64,000 bases of DNA. Source: Scenedesmus sp. ARA3 (Eukaryota > Chlorophyta > Chlorophyceae > Sphaeropleales > Scenedesmaceae). The position numbers were made by a program, and so were the translations under genes. Below are positions 21,867 to 34,813 of the stretch, one piece after another (positions within the stretch are counted from its first letter, which is position 1; each line of letters begins with the position of its first letter). Location of the stretch: NCBI GenBank assembly GCA_004335835.1, contig RWJK01000609.1, positions 31,109 through 95,108 of the forward strand. Reading direction: 5' to 3'. The notes under the pieces were generated by a model. The model saw nothing but the letters and a program-made list of their open reading frames with translations. It was not told the origin of the DNA and made no database searches.

Positions 21867-24119
21867 AGCAGCTCGCCCAAGGTAACAACTGAGGCAGCTG
21901 CAATATTGATTAGCATTTTGAGACGGTTTGTAGCAGAGAAAGTCCCAGATGGCAGAGGCTGCTCTGGTCGCTGCCCAGCCTGTGTCCCACAGTGCCAGTC
22001 ATCAAACGCACCTTTCACATGTCAATGTTTGCGCATGTGGACCTGCTCGCACCTCTAGTCACTCCAGATCATTTAAAACATCATGTTACACCGCGACTCA
22101 ACTCACAAGTTGTATTTCATTGCAGGGCTGCGGCGCAGAGGGCGGCCCCTGCTGCATCTCCACCAGCAGCAATGGCGGCCCGCAAGCCTCCTGCAGCAGC
22201 AGCCTGTCATGCATGCCGCCCAGCAGCGGTTGGGGCAGCAAGGCGCAGCTAGAGGCGCTGTCGGGCGGCTTTGCAGCAGCAGTGGGTGACCCCGCGGTGA
22301 TGGGCACTTGCAGGAAGTTCACTGTGAATGACTGCGGCAAGGCCTTCATGCCCTGCGGCAAGGACATAGGTGAGCTGGGGGTACAGCAGTGGCTGTGAGG
22401 TGTCTGGCGCTGCACTTCAGCCGCACTGTTAGCTGTCACTGGTGAACTTGGGTTCCAATAATCAACATGCGGCAGAGGCGTTGCAGCTGCCACCTGGCAT
22501 ACGGCAGAATTTTGCTTTCATGTTGTTTTTGCGGAAGCCTTCGTCAGTAGCACCCATTGTACGGTGTTTCCTTACAAAGACACTCCTTGGCTGCATCAGT
22601 ACAGCAACATGATGTACTGCAGCATGCAGCCATTGACCCGCACCGCACTGTTGCTTTGGTCGTTTTTATGCAGCTGCCGCTGGCGTGACGTGCCCAGGCA
22701 GCCCTGCTGCATGCCCCTCAGGCTTCTACTGCGCAGCCAAGTTTGATGCTGGCGTCGGCGAGCGATGCATACCACTGCCCAAGAACGCAGGCTCAGAAGG
22801 TGCACCCTGCCTGCCCAACAACCTGCCGGTAAGATGCGCTGCTGCAAGGCATCACGTGGTCAGATACAGCACCATGCAACTCTTTTCAGCGACCTGCACA
22901 TCGTGTGCTTTCCCAAACGGCTGCATGGGACGAAGCTTTCACCCCTGTTGTTCTGCTGGAAGCCATTTCCTCGCCATGATAACCTTCATGATGGCTCTCC
23001 CACACTCTGATGACCTGTTGTGTGTTGCATTGCAGGCTGCGCCGGTTGTGAAGTTCAGCGGCAAGGAGCTGGCCCCGGCCTTCTGCAGCGGCACTGCTGT
23101 CTGCTTCAGCGCCACTGCTGGTGACACCACCGGCTTCACCCATGGCCAGCCAGCACAGGCCAAGAGCCTGGCCAGCCGCATCAGTGGCACACGGTGAGGA
23201 CCAGGCAGCAACCAAGGCATTCTCTGTTTTCACAGAATATCTTTATAGTAAAACTTTGTCGTTGTAAGATGTACACAAGATTCCTCTTCCGCGGCTGGCA
23301 GCTGGCAGCAGCAGCTTGGCCAGCCAGCAGCAGCTAGCACTGCAGGTCGCACGGGCAATGCAACGCGGTGTTGACATGTACTGGTGCATTCAGCTACAGC
23401 AGCAACAGCACGGCGCAGGGCAACATGCCAGGCAGCAGCCAGCAGATGCATACCGTGTAGGGCACGGCCAGTGTTCAATCTCATGCGCTGCTGCTGCTGC
23501 CGCTGCCTGGCTTCAGGTGCATCAATGTGCCGAGTGACTGCGGCTCCGCGCCTGGCAAGCCCTGCTGCCCCTCCGGCTTTGGCGTGGTCACAGACAAGCC
23601 ACTGCCTAGCACTGGCACAGCCTGGGCCAACTCGCCATGCAGCGGCGGCGCCAGCAAGTACGGCATGTGGTGTGAAGGTGCGTGGCTTGTTGCTTGGTCG
23701 GCTTTGGTTGGGCAAGCAGCAAGCTGATATCATCACAGAAGTTGCAGCAGCAGCATCCTGCATTGCTTGCGCAACTCCAAAAGGAAATTGCACCACTTTG
23801 CAGTGCAGAGGTGCTGCACTGGTTTGCCAGGCCTTAGCTGCAGGTGCATGGCCCTCAGCCGCTGCTGCTGCTGCTGCTGCTGCTGCTGTATGCAGGGAGC
23901 TATGTCGCCTTTGGCGGGCAGCCCATGGGCACCTGCAGGGCCAACCCGGAGTGTGGCGGGGACAAGCAGCCCTGCTGCAAGTACAGCAAACCAGAGATGG
24001 CCGGCGTGGCCTGCCCCAACCTGGGCGGCCCAGGCGCTGGCTACTGCTCACTGAGTTACAAGTGCAAGTTGTGCCCCAAGACGCTGGACCTTGTGGAGGA
24101 CTTGCTGCGCTGCTACTGA
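21373..24119 (+). CDS. secreted cysteine-rich repeat protein
   Basis: Seven exons with matching phases: 21373-21505, 21730-21881, 22126-22369, 22674-22828, 23036-23193, 23517-23677, 23896-24119; 408 residues. It begins with a clear signal peptide (VKGVLACCVILATIIAAT, cut probably after AEA). The rest is built from short disulfide-like blocks with CC pairs: DCGQQGKACCC, PRCCSSGLQC, GCGAEGGPCC, DCGSAPGKPCCPSGFG, ECGGDKQPCC and a final CKLCPK motif. A poly-Ala run in exon 2 is coded by a CAG/GCA microsatellite. The protein is predicted to be extracellular or wall-bound, stabilised by many disulfides. The CG-x(4-6)-PCC blocks recall small cysteine-knot or agglutinin-like repeats, but I cannot assign a family or ligand. 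No transmembrane segment or GPI tail follows. Confidence 0.82.
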
Positions 24120-25520
24120 GGCTGCTGCGAGAGAGCGTGCAGCTGAACTTTGGTTTTATTGCGTGTGTGGGCGTTTGTGTTGGTGGACGGTGTTTGGCGT
24201 CATGCGATTCATTTCAGCCGAATGTGCTGCGGGCTGCAGTCAGCAATGAGCCAACCAATGACTTAATTTACCTTGAGGGGGGCATCGGTGGTAGCTGTAT
24301 TGCATGCAAGCACCTGCCACAGGCTGAAGTGTGTACAGTGTTGGCGGGCACGGCAGCTGGATGCGAGTCTGTTCAGTGGCAGGCTGGCTCGCAAACAGAA
24401 GTATGCCCCTGCACACCTGCTCAGCAGGGTAGGAAGCATTGCGTGCTTTGCAGCAGCATGTACCAACCACCAAGTTGATGGTGCATGAGGCACCCAGTTT
24501 AATGAAAACCCATGTCTTCACCCATGGCTGTTTATTTGGCAGTGTAGCACTTGCAGCGCATGCTGAGCGGCAGCCGCTGCTGCACTTGTGTGCAGTCAGG
24601 TTGATCATTCATACCGTATAAATGCAGTGCAGGAATTGGGCCCACGATGATAGGGTCTGTTGGGCTGCAGGAGACAAGTAGCGGTGCCTGGTGGTGTTTG
24701 ACAGCATCACATTTGTGACGGATTGGAAGCTGCAGATGCTGGCATGACATGTGAATAGATAGACAGCATCATGCAGCTTCTGCAGGGACTATGTGTCCGG
24801 ATGTCATGCACATCCGCCCCTGCTGTGGACAGCAGATGATGACATTGTCATCACTCGCAATGGCTATTGCTTCAGCAGGTCCGACCTGGTGACCATGTGA
24901 GCAATGCTTCAAGAGCATCACCAGCTCTCCCTTTTATTGTGGTCCTGGGGATAGCTATTTTATTGACATCGGATTTACATGGTTTTGTGCCTATGAGGGA
25001 ACAACTGTTGTCAGGTTGAGGGCCAGTGCGGCCACGCCAGTGTGTAAACATTGAGGCTTCTGTTGTTATATGATTGACCTGCTTGCACGTTGTACCAATT
25101 TTATATTTCTGTTGTTAGGAGTTCGGGCACAGGCCACAGCACCGCCCTTGCAACACTGATGCGAAATAAGTGTGCAAATTGCACCCGCTGGATCCATCTT
25201 GTGTGGGGATCGGTCTTTCTTTATATTTCCCTGTCATCATCTTGCCACTGCAGTGCTGTGCACTAGGCTGAGTGACAAGCACTGCTGAGCAGAGAACTTA
25301 AAATTACAGCCTGGTGGTCTGTGAAGTCACAACCCTGCGATGACAAACACAAATATAACTACGTCCTTGATATGTTTAAAGAAAATTAATGCCGCAGCTA
25401 CGAGCAGAAGAGGGGAATCGGACTACGTACGGACTCTGTCAAACTTGTGTGCGTTGTCCCTAGAAACGATGAACCTTGTTACGATAGGAGGCTTTGCTTA
25501 AATATAGCTTTACTCACAGC
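24120..25520. other. 3' flank of the secreted protein gene and spacer
   Basis: T/G-rich on the plus strand, as are other plus-gene 3' flanks here. TGTAA at 25043-25047 is a possible poly(A) word about 920 bases past the stop. No convincing ORF and no clear promoter for the next gene. Confidence 0.4.
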
Positions 25521-28500
25521 ATGCCCTTACATGAGTCCCGGCTTGGCCCTGGTACTTGCCAAAGCAGCAGTACAGCAGCACAGCCAGCAGCTGCTGTTGA
25601 GGAGCATGGAGAGGGGCTCAAGCGCGGAAACAGCTCTAGTCCAGACGGAGCAGTGAGGAGAGGCAGAACTGGACCTAGTAATGGTGGGCATGCTGCCCTG
25701 GTTTACCAGGATATAGCACAACCAGCAGCAGGACGCAGCCTGGAGCAGTGCTGCGCTGCTGATCCTACGAAACGGACAGCTAGAACATACCACACCAGTC
25801 CTAGTGTGACATGCTTACGACAAGTGACAGCACATTGCTCAACAATGATAAGCAGACATGCAAACCATGTAGCGGTAGCCTCAGGCCAAGGCAGCTGTGC
25901 AACTGGAATCACTTGGTCTGCCAAATCCACATGTGCAGACTCCATCAGCCTACCAGGCATCAAGGCGCAGCAGCAGCAGCCTGCAGGCGCAGCTGCACAG
26001 CCATCAAACACAAGCAGCAGGCAGCAGCCTGCAGCAGCACCTTCTCTGAACAGCTATGGCACCCAACAGCAGCAAAAGCAGCAGCAGACGCAGCCAGGCC
26101 TCCAACTGCCAGGCCCCGCTGGCAAGGGCCTGGGCCAGCTCAGCAACCTTGCTGCCACTGCCGCCATGCAGCAACACCGCCAGCAGCAGCAGCCGTTCCT
26201 GCAAGCCGCAAACCAGCCCCCACAGCAGCAGGCGCAGCAAACACAGCAGCAGCAACTCCTAACCTCATCCAGCAGCATCCAGCAAGCCTCCCGCAGGATC
26301 CGCAGCAACAGGACGACAGGCAGCAGCTTTGCGGCACGTGGCCGCAGCCAGCAGCAGCAGCAGTGGCAAGAAGAGGTGCCAGATGAGGACCCTTTTCTGG
26401 CGCAGCGGCGGCTGCACCAGCTGCCGGGCCTTGAGGGCGTGTGCAGCGGGGCGCTGGAGGCGCAGGCAGGGCGGCGCATCATGGCGCTGCCGCACATCAT
26501 CTGCAGGGCGGCAGACGGCAACCTGTACAGGATGAAGACGGGGTGAGGCTGGTGCCCTGCAAACGTACAGCGCAGCGAATATGCATCGGCAGCACTTGTT
26601 TTGATGATGCCTGTCGCAGCAGGGGAGCATCATGCAATGTTAGCTCAAAGTATTCAGCTCTGTGTGGTGATGCAGTAGCAATAGCAGCGTAGTTCTGCAA
26701 TCACAGCAGCTGCCGGTGCGCCTGGAGCACGAGTGCAAATCAGCTTGATGTTCATGCTCGTGGCAGCAACACAGACAGCGTTGATCATCGCAGCTCCATC
26801 TGTCTGCTGCCTCGCCTGAGCACAGTCGCATCTTCTGCTGCAGCCACGTGCAGGCCATGATGCTGCGCCGCCACCTGGAGCAGCTGGGCGTGACTGAGCT
26901 CACTGAGCAGGAGGAGCGGCTGCTCACTGCAGGGGTGCGCAGCAGCAGCAGCGGCAGCAGCCGATTGCCGTACAGCTGTGCGAGCTGCTGCTGCAACCAA
27001 TCACACGTTCAGCAGTCCTAGATGTGCAGCTTGATCCAACCAGCGTGACCTGCCCCTTGATGCTACAACAACCCTGTGTCTGCTTGTATCCAACTTCTAA
27101 CTCCTCGCCATAATACGTGCGTTGGCTATACTGTACTGCCGCATGCTGCTTCTCACCGCAGGCCACTTTTGAGCAGGCGTCCCGCAGCAGCGGCAGCAGC
27201 GGCATGCAGGGCAGCAGCATCAGCAGCAACCTGCTGCGCGGAGCCTACGGCAGCTCCTCCGGCTCCCTCAACACCACAGCAGAGCGCTGCAGCAGCATCG
27301 GCGCACTCAGCGCATCAGCAATCGGCAGCTCCTGCGGGGATGCAGGCTCTGGTGGGGGCGGCAGCGGTGGCACATCTCCCACCAGGGGCGCTGGCAGGTC
27401 TGTGCGCATGAGCGTGCTAGGCATGCAGCGGCGCAGTGCGGTGGGTGCTGCGCTGGAGGCGCACGTGGCAGCAGACGCGGCGCAGGCGGAGCAGCAGCAG
27501 GTGGGCTGGGCTGCGGCAGCAGCAGCAGCAGCAGCTGGCGGTGTTTTGAGGTGCCAGCCGGCAGGACTGTGCTAGTGCAGTTTGTAGGTTTGCTGGACAA
27601 CCAGCCAGCAAGCTGTTCTGCATGACTTCTGCTGCATGTGCCACGACAGATGCTGTTGGAGGCTGCCATGCTACTGCATATGACAGCCGCGGCATTTGTG
27701 ACAGCAACAGTGCATATGAGTGCAAGCTGATTCCACCTGCATGTGCATGTGCTGCTGCTGCCTCTTCGCCTGCAGTTCATCCTGGACGATGCCGTGCTGC
27801 AGCGCGTAAACCAGCTGGACCTGTTTGTGGACAACTGGCGCGCACAGCTGGCACAGCAGGCGGCAGCAGCCAAAGAGGCCAAGGCAGCGGCTGAGGCAGC
27901 AGCAGCAGAGGCAGCAGCAACGGCAGCCAGCGGCGGGCGCGAGCACCACCGGCACGGCTACCATTCATCAGAGAGCAGGGCACAGCGTGCGCGGCAGCGG
28001 CACGTGACGCATGCGGCAGCTGGCCATGGCCAGGTGCGCGCGCTTCAGCTGAGGTTAATTTAGTGCAGACTCTGCACCGCACAGCCGTGTGCCGTTGTGG
28101 TGCTGCGCAGACGCTGGTGCTGGTGCAGGTACTTTTATCACGCTGCAAACTCATGTGATGGTCTACTTTTGGCTTTGAGGGACCTAGGAGCTGCATGCAA
28201 GCCGCTTGTCACGCAATTTAGGGACGCCAAGCACGTAAACTTCTCCCGCTCCTATGCTGCCACTGCTGCCGCTGCTGCCGCAGGCGCTGAGCCCGGGCTG
28301 GGCTGCTGTGCGCGGCCTGGTACAGGTCAACATTGCCAACTGGAGGGCGCAGGAAGCTGTGTCGCGGCGCTGGAAGCAGCCCAGCAAGCCACCAACCTGG
28401 GAGGACGTCATCATGATGGTGCGGTGATGCTGTGTGCAGTGCAGCGATGGGTGCATGTTGCGATTGAGGCGGGGTTGCCCTTGACCACGCAAGCAGGTTG

Positions 28501-29658
28501 CTGCTCAGTTTCGTGCTGCTATGTTTGGTTGAAAGTGCAATTTACATGTCACACAGGGGAAGTGAGTACTGTTCTGCTGTGAGGTGCAACTGCATGTGCT
28601 GTACTCAATCGTGTTGCTTCAAGGTTTTGGTATGCAATGCGCGCTTAAAAACTCATCAATTTGCTTAGTCCTGTGCACTGCGCTGCTGCAGGGTGACGTG
28701 TATGTGAAGCGGCGCAGTGGCCAGGGCGTGGCCGTGTATGAGACTCGCTGCGCTGAGCTGGGCCTCACGCCATGCAGCCAGGTGCGAGGCTGCATGAGCT
28801 GCCTGGGCCAGCTGCAGGGTCTGCAGCCTGGCAGCTGCAGCTGCAATCCATGCGTATGCATAGCTGCATGAGCAGCTGCCAAGCTGTATCACCAGTGGCT
28901 GCAGCTGCTGGTCATGGTATGACGTTGTGTGCCGTGTTGGGGCACTGTGTGGCCCAGCTGATGATGATTGTTGTGGCACCCGCTGCTGCTTGACCGCGCG
29001 CATGCAGGTGGTGCAGCAGCTGGAGAACCAGCTGGCCAACCTGGCGCACTGCAAGCTGGGCGCTGCTGGCGCGGTGCCGCTGGCTGCTGCGCTGTCTGCG
29101 CAGAACAGCATCGTGGCGCTGGACCTGCGCGACAACGGCCTGGACGGCAAGGTGGGCACCGGCGAGGGGTGGGGTCGGGAGGGGGCAAGCAATGCGGTAT
29201 GGACGCCGTTTTTGTTGCGTCCCTGGTCTGGCAGCTGCGTATGGAGGCGCTTGCTGCAGTTGCAGGCAGCTGCCAGCCCATATGTGCTGCGCATATTGTT
29301 TTTCTTGGGCTGAGCCGGACATTCGCATGCTGGTGACATACAATCGCACTGCGGCGCGATATGGGATAATTGACGCAGGATATGCTGTCTGGTCAAAAGG
29401 ATGTATGTTGACAGGGGCTTTCGTGTGTGCTGCTGCGTGTGCTGCTGGTCAGGCCGTGGGGCTCATCATCTCAGCCATCATCACCGCCACGGCAGCACAC
29501 ATGACGGAAAAGGCACGCCAGCGCAACATCAGCTTTGCAGGGCAGTCCATGGCCGCTATTGGTGCAGCAATGAGCGCAGCGGCCATCCAGCAGCCGCCAC
29601 ACCAGTTTGCAAGCGACGCTTGCTGTGCAGCCGGCAGCGTCGGCTGCAGCGAAGCAGG

Positions 29659-29694
<36 letters not shown>

Positions 29695-31492
29695 AAGTGG
29701 CAGCTTCAAGAAGAGTAGCCATGCCCGCGGCATGAGTGTGTCATGGGATGCTGCAGCCTTAAGCGCAATGAGTTCTGCATCAGGGCGCCCCGACAGCTTG
29801 CATGTGCGTATTGATGAGGCAGATGGAGACCAGCAATTTGTTGCAGCGGCAGCGTTAGCACCTGGTGCTGACGCTGCAGCGCAGTTGCAGTATAGCTGCA
29901 CCAGCCCTGGAGCGCTGCAGACAGACAGCAGCAGCGGCTGGACGCTGCAACAGGCTGGAGTAGAGCCAAACAGCAGCTGCAGCAGCCCAACAGCTGCAGC
30001 AAGGTGCGGCAGCACCGGCTGGTCATCTGGCGGCGGCAACACTATTTCTTCTGGCAGCCCTGACTGCCCGGATAACTCGCTCAGCGGCGCCAGAGCTGCT
30101 GCTGCTGCTGCTGCTCGTCGCAGTAGTGCTGCAGATGGTGAGGTGCGCTGGCTCATGGATAGCTCTCAGGACGGCGGTACTAATATTAGTAGCACTGCTG
30201 CCAGCAGTGCTGGGGGCTACAGGGCTGTAGCTGGGCTGGGGCCTGCAGGGCTGGCTCAGGAGCAGGATGTAGCTGCTGAGGCGCAGCTGGCGCTGGCTGA
30301 GCTGCACAGCGAGGCCTCAATGCTGAGTCCAAGTGCTGGCAGGGCGAGCTTTGGGTGGCAGGGGCTGGGGCGGCAAGGCAGCGCAGTCAGTGTGGCGGCA
30401 GGGGAAGGTGCTGGTGATGCTGATGGGCTCGAGTTGGATGATGCTGACGATGATGATGGTGGTGGGCCTGGCGGCAGCAGCAGCAATGAGGTATCCTGGG
30501 CGGCGGCCGGCGCATGCCAGTCACAGCCGGGCAGCATGCCTAGCTCACCCAAACGCTCCGCTGCAGGTGCAGCAGCAGGGTTTGGCTTGCAGGGTTCTGG
30601 CAGCAACAGCAGCAGCAGCGGCCAGCAGCAGCAGCAGCAGCCGGGGTCGCCGAGTGGCAGGGCTTCCCTGGCAGTCAGCAGGAGCAGCAGCAGGCGCGGC
30701 AGTGCTGCTGCGGATGGCGGCGGCGGCGTGTATTCTGTGCTGAGTGAGCTGGACCTGTCGCAGAACCCGCTGGGGGCCACAGGCGCCAAGGTGGTGGCAG
30801 AGGTGCGCGCAATAATGCTGCAGGCGGCGGTGTGGCTGTGCCTGCGATTTAAATGCAGAGGCGCCAAGAACAGTTCGAATGTTGAATGTTGTCATAGTAA
30901 ACATTACTACGTCCCTTGGTTCCTCGCCCTTCATCTCCCTGCGCCCAGCTGATGGACCCGGGCCGCAACCCCAGCCAGTTCCTGCTGTCCGCCAACCTCT
31001 GCTCCACTCCCCAATGAGAAAAATTAAACACACTCACTCCTCGTCTCCCTGTCTGCGCAGCTGCTGGACCCGGGCCGCAACCCCAGCCAGTTCCTGGTGT
31101 CCCTCAACCTGGCCAAGTGCGGCATCCCAGAGGCGGGCGGCCTGGCCCTGGCTGCCGCGCTGGCTGCGGGCAACCTGCGGCTGCGTGTGCTGGGCCTGTC
31201 GCATAATGCGCTGGGCAACAAGGCTGCTGCTGCCTTTGGGGAGCTGCTGGAGGGCAGCCACACGCTCAAGGAGCTGGACCTGGGCTGGAACCAGATCAAG
31301 GTGGGGGGCTGGGAGGCTACACACTAGAATGGCTGATGTTCACAGCACCACACATGATGCATGATGCATCGGGAGCAGGCGGGCACACAGTGGTGGCTGG
31401 TGATGTGCATGTGCAACCAGCAACACCGTTGCCGCACAGCGGGAGGGATTCCTCTCACAGACGCAACCACCTGCAGACACACATAACACTGG

Positions 31493-31532
<40 letters not shown>

Positions 31533-33216
31533 ACTGCTGGTGGTGTGTGATGGTAAATGATTCCCGCAGGCAGAGGGAGCGCGCGGCCTGGCGCGGGGCC
31601 TGTCTGCCAACGCCACGCTGGCCAAGCTGGTGCTGTGCTGGAACGGTCTAGAAGCTGGCGGGGGTGCTGCCATGGGCGAGATGCTGGCGCTGAACATGGG
31701 GCTGAAGAGCCTGGACCTGAGCCACTGCAGGCTGGGGCCTGAGGCCTGCCTGCTGCTGGGGGAGGGGCTCAAGGTGCGGCGTTGTGTTTATTGTTCCTAT
31801 GTGTTGCCTGGAAGGGACCCAGCCATGCAGCTTGCTAATGTGTGTCGTGTGCCTGCTGCTGCTTCTGCTGCTGCTGCTTGCCTGCAGGCCAACGTGGTGC
31901 TGGAGTTACTGCTGCTGGCCGGCACTGCCCTGGGATGTCTGATGCAGATCAATGCGTGATGTGCGCCTGCTGCTGCTGCTGCTGCTGGCTGCTGCTGTCG
32001 TGCAGGCCAACGTGGTGCTGGAGGTGCTGCTGCTAGCAGGCAACGACATCGGCGAGGACGGTGCGCGCCACCTCATGACGGCGCTGGCCGCCAACAGCAG
32101 CCTGCGCTTCCTGGGGCTCAACGGATCCAACCTGTCAGGTGAGCCGTTTGTGTTGTGAGGGGAAAAGGCTGTGAGCGTGTTTGTGTTGTGAGGCAGAAAG
32201 GCTGTGAGCTTGTAATGTGCGAGGGCTGGNGGGGGGGGGCGCAGGAGGCCGTTTGCCAGGCTGGCAGCCCCCTTATGCGGTAGAAGCAGCGCGGCACAGC
32301 TATCAAGAGCAGCACCAGTAGTGCTGCTGCCAAGCTTGTTCCATAGAATCCGTTGCCTTGCAAGCTGTTAGCGCCCCAACTGCCGCACAGCTGCAGGCAG
32401 CAGTGCCACCTGCTTATGCGTGTCTGCCCTGCAACTGCATGTCGCTGCGCTGACAATGTGCCCCTGCTGCCCCTGCATGTAGCTGCCGTGCACGATGCTG
32501 CCGGCAGCCCTGCTGACTTCAACCCCGCCAGCCCTGATGGCGACTACACGCTAGACCTGAGTGTTGCTGCTGAGCGTGCTGTGGCTGTGCAGCTGGCGGA
32601 GCTGGACAGGGCCAACACCAGCGGCAGCGGGCCAGACCTGATGCGCAACATAAAGCTGGACGGCAAGGTGGGGTGCAGCCGGCCGCGTGTTGGTACCCTC
32701 TGCTGTGCAGCATGGACTCAATGGTTTGGGGATGACACCGCCGCTGCTGCTCACTTTATTGACGCCGTCTATGTCACACGTGTAGCACTGAAATTGCCTA
32801 CTTATCCGCGCTGGCTGCATACATTCGACACATTGCAGGCCATCCCCTCGGCCAAGAAGGCCAACTGGCCTGCCATGCTGCCCAGCCGCGGCAGCCTGGC
32901 CTGCAGCTTCGCCTCCTCCAGCCTGCGCCGGCCCCTCGGGGTGATGGAGCCCTCCAAGCTGGCCACGCTGCAGCGCCAGCTGCGCGCGCCCAGCATGAGC
33001 GACAGGGAGCGGCTGGAGCTGGTGGCCATGTTCGCGCCCTTCGCGCTCTTCAGCTGCAAGCAGGTGCGGCGGCTGCGGCGATGCTGTGCGCGTGTTTGTC
33101 TGATTGTGGCTGGAGTGGCAGGGCTTGGGGGTAGCACGCAGTGTGATGCTCAAGCTTTGGTGCTATGCTGATATCATGCTGCAAATTGTGTCAACAGGCT
33201 GCTCAACAGGTTGCTG

Positions 33217-33311
<95 letters not shown>

Positions 33312-34307
33312 GTCAGATTGCGGGCGTGGTGTCCACCTTCTCCATCGGCCCGGAGCGCGTGGCTGCCGCCTCGCTGCTGTTCACGCGCGCCAGCGACGCG
33401 GCCAGCAGCCTGGTCAGCCTGACTGGCAGCATGAGCGGGCACGACCTGCTGGGCTTCAGGGAGGTGCTGGGCTGGTACGCCGGCTACAGGTGGAACCAGC
33501 CCACAGGTGCGGTGCTATATGTTTGTGTGCGGCCTGCACAGCAACAGTGGTGTAACTGTGACAACGCAACCAGCCACAACACCGGCAGCATGGCAGATTT
33601 GAAGGGATGTTCCAGGGTTGATATGTTGCAGCCGCAGGATTGTTCAGATGCTGGGTGTATGACATGCGCGGCACTGCCACTTTTCATCACCACCTGACGA
33701 TGTGCTGATGCCTGCTTGCTGCCCCGCGTGTGTGTTGCGTCTGTGCAGGCCACTACGAGTTGAACCTGGGCTGGCCCGTGCACGCGGCCATCGCTGCGCG
33801 GCTGCGTGATGACGCGCAGGGCAGCCCTGAGGGCTTCAGCTGGGTCAACCTGATGCACGACATGGCCTCGTGAGTGTGGTTGCTGGGCAATGTGTACAAA
33901 TGCTGCTGAGCAGTGTGCAGGGCAGCAGGGCATGGCATGCGGCACATCATGTGTGTGAGAGCTGCACATGACTCAACATGCCATGGCAAGCGGTGATGTA
34001 TCAGTTCGATGCTGTGGCACGTCAACAAGTGCGCACCAGGCTGCTTGCATGTAGCCTCTGCGCAAGTTGTATGCTCAGAATGCTGTTGCAGCTACTAGCC
34101 CTTCATGTGTCCTTGGCATCCTGCCGATTTACACGTCCTGCATGTCGCTGTGCCGCAGCTCCACCCGCAAGCAGCCGCAGGGCCACGGCCCTCCCTCAGA
34201 CTGGCGCGCCATCATCCCAAACAGTGGCACCCTCAGCCTGGACTACGTCAGCACACACCCACCAGGCGCCACCACATCAACAACAGTGTGGGGCGCGCTG
34301 CCGCAGC

Positions 34308-34342
<35 letters not shown>

Positions 34343-34494
34343 GCAGCAGCGGCAGCAGCGGCAGCAGGGGCTGGCAGTGCAGCAGCTGGCACAGGGCGGC
34401 CGTCGGCTGCTGGTGCAGCAGCAGCTGGTGCTGCCCGCAACTCGCCGGCTGGCGCTGCTGCCGGCGCTCGCAGCAAGAGCAACTCGCTGAATGG

Positions 34495-34526
<32 letters not shown>

Positions 34527-34781
34527 CGTCTGGCCTGTCTGCCATCAGCGACCAGCAGCTTGAGCTGCTCATGAAGAACCAGGTGCAGCCAGCAGTACAA
34601 CAATGGCAAACAATGTGTAAACAATGGCAGCATTGTTGCCGGCTGCACTATAATGTTGATTTGTCAAGCAGCTCTTGATACAGTGCATGGCATGTGACAC
34701 AGATGTGACTGAGTTGCTGGACCAAATCCCTTGTGTCATGTTGCCCTGGCTACATGATTGTGTCGTGAATCCTTCCTGCTA

Positions 34782-34813
<32 letters not shown>

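Noticed and set aside
32230..32239. N followed by a run of G as a frameshift in the LRR gene
   Set aside because: It lies within an intron, between exons whose phases match, so it is only a sequencing ambiguity in a homopolymer.
33203..33442. Poly-Gln, poly-Leu, poly-Cys or poly-Ala proteins around the (CTG)31 tract
   Set aside because: The tract is intronic, ending at the acceptor before 33317; the frames are repeat artefacts.
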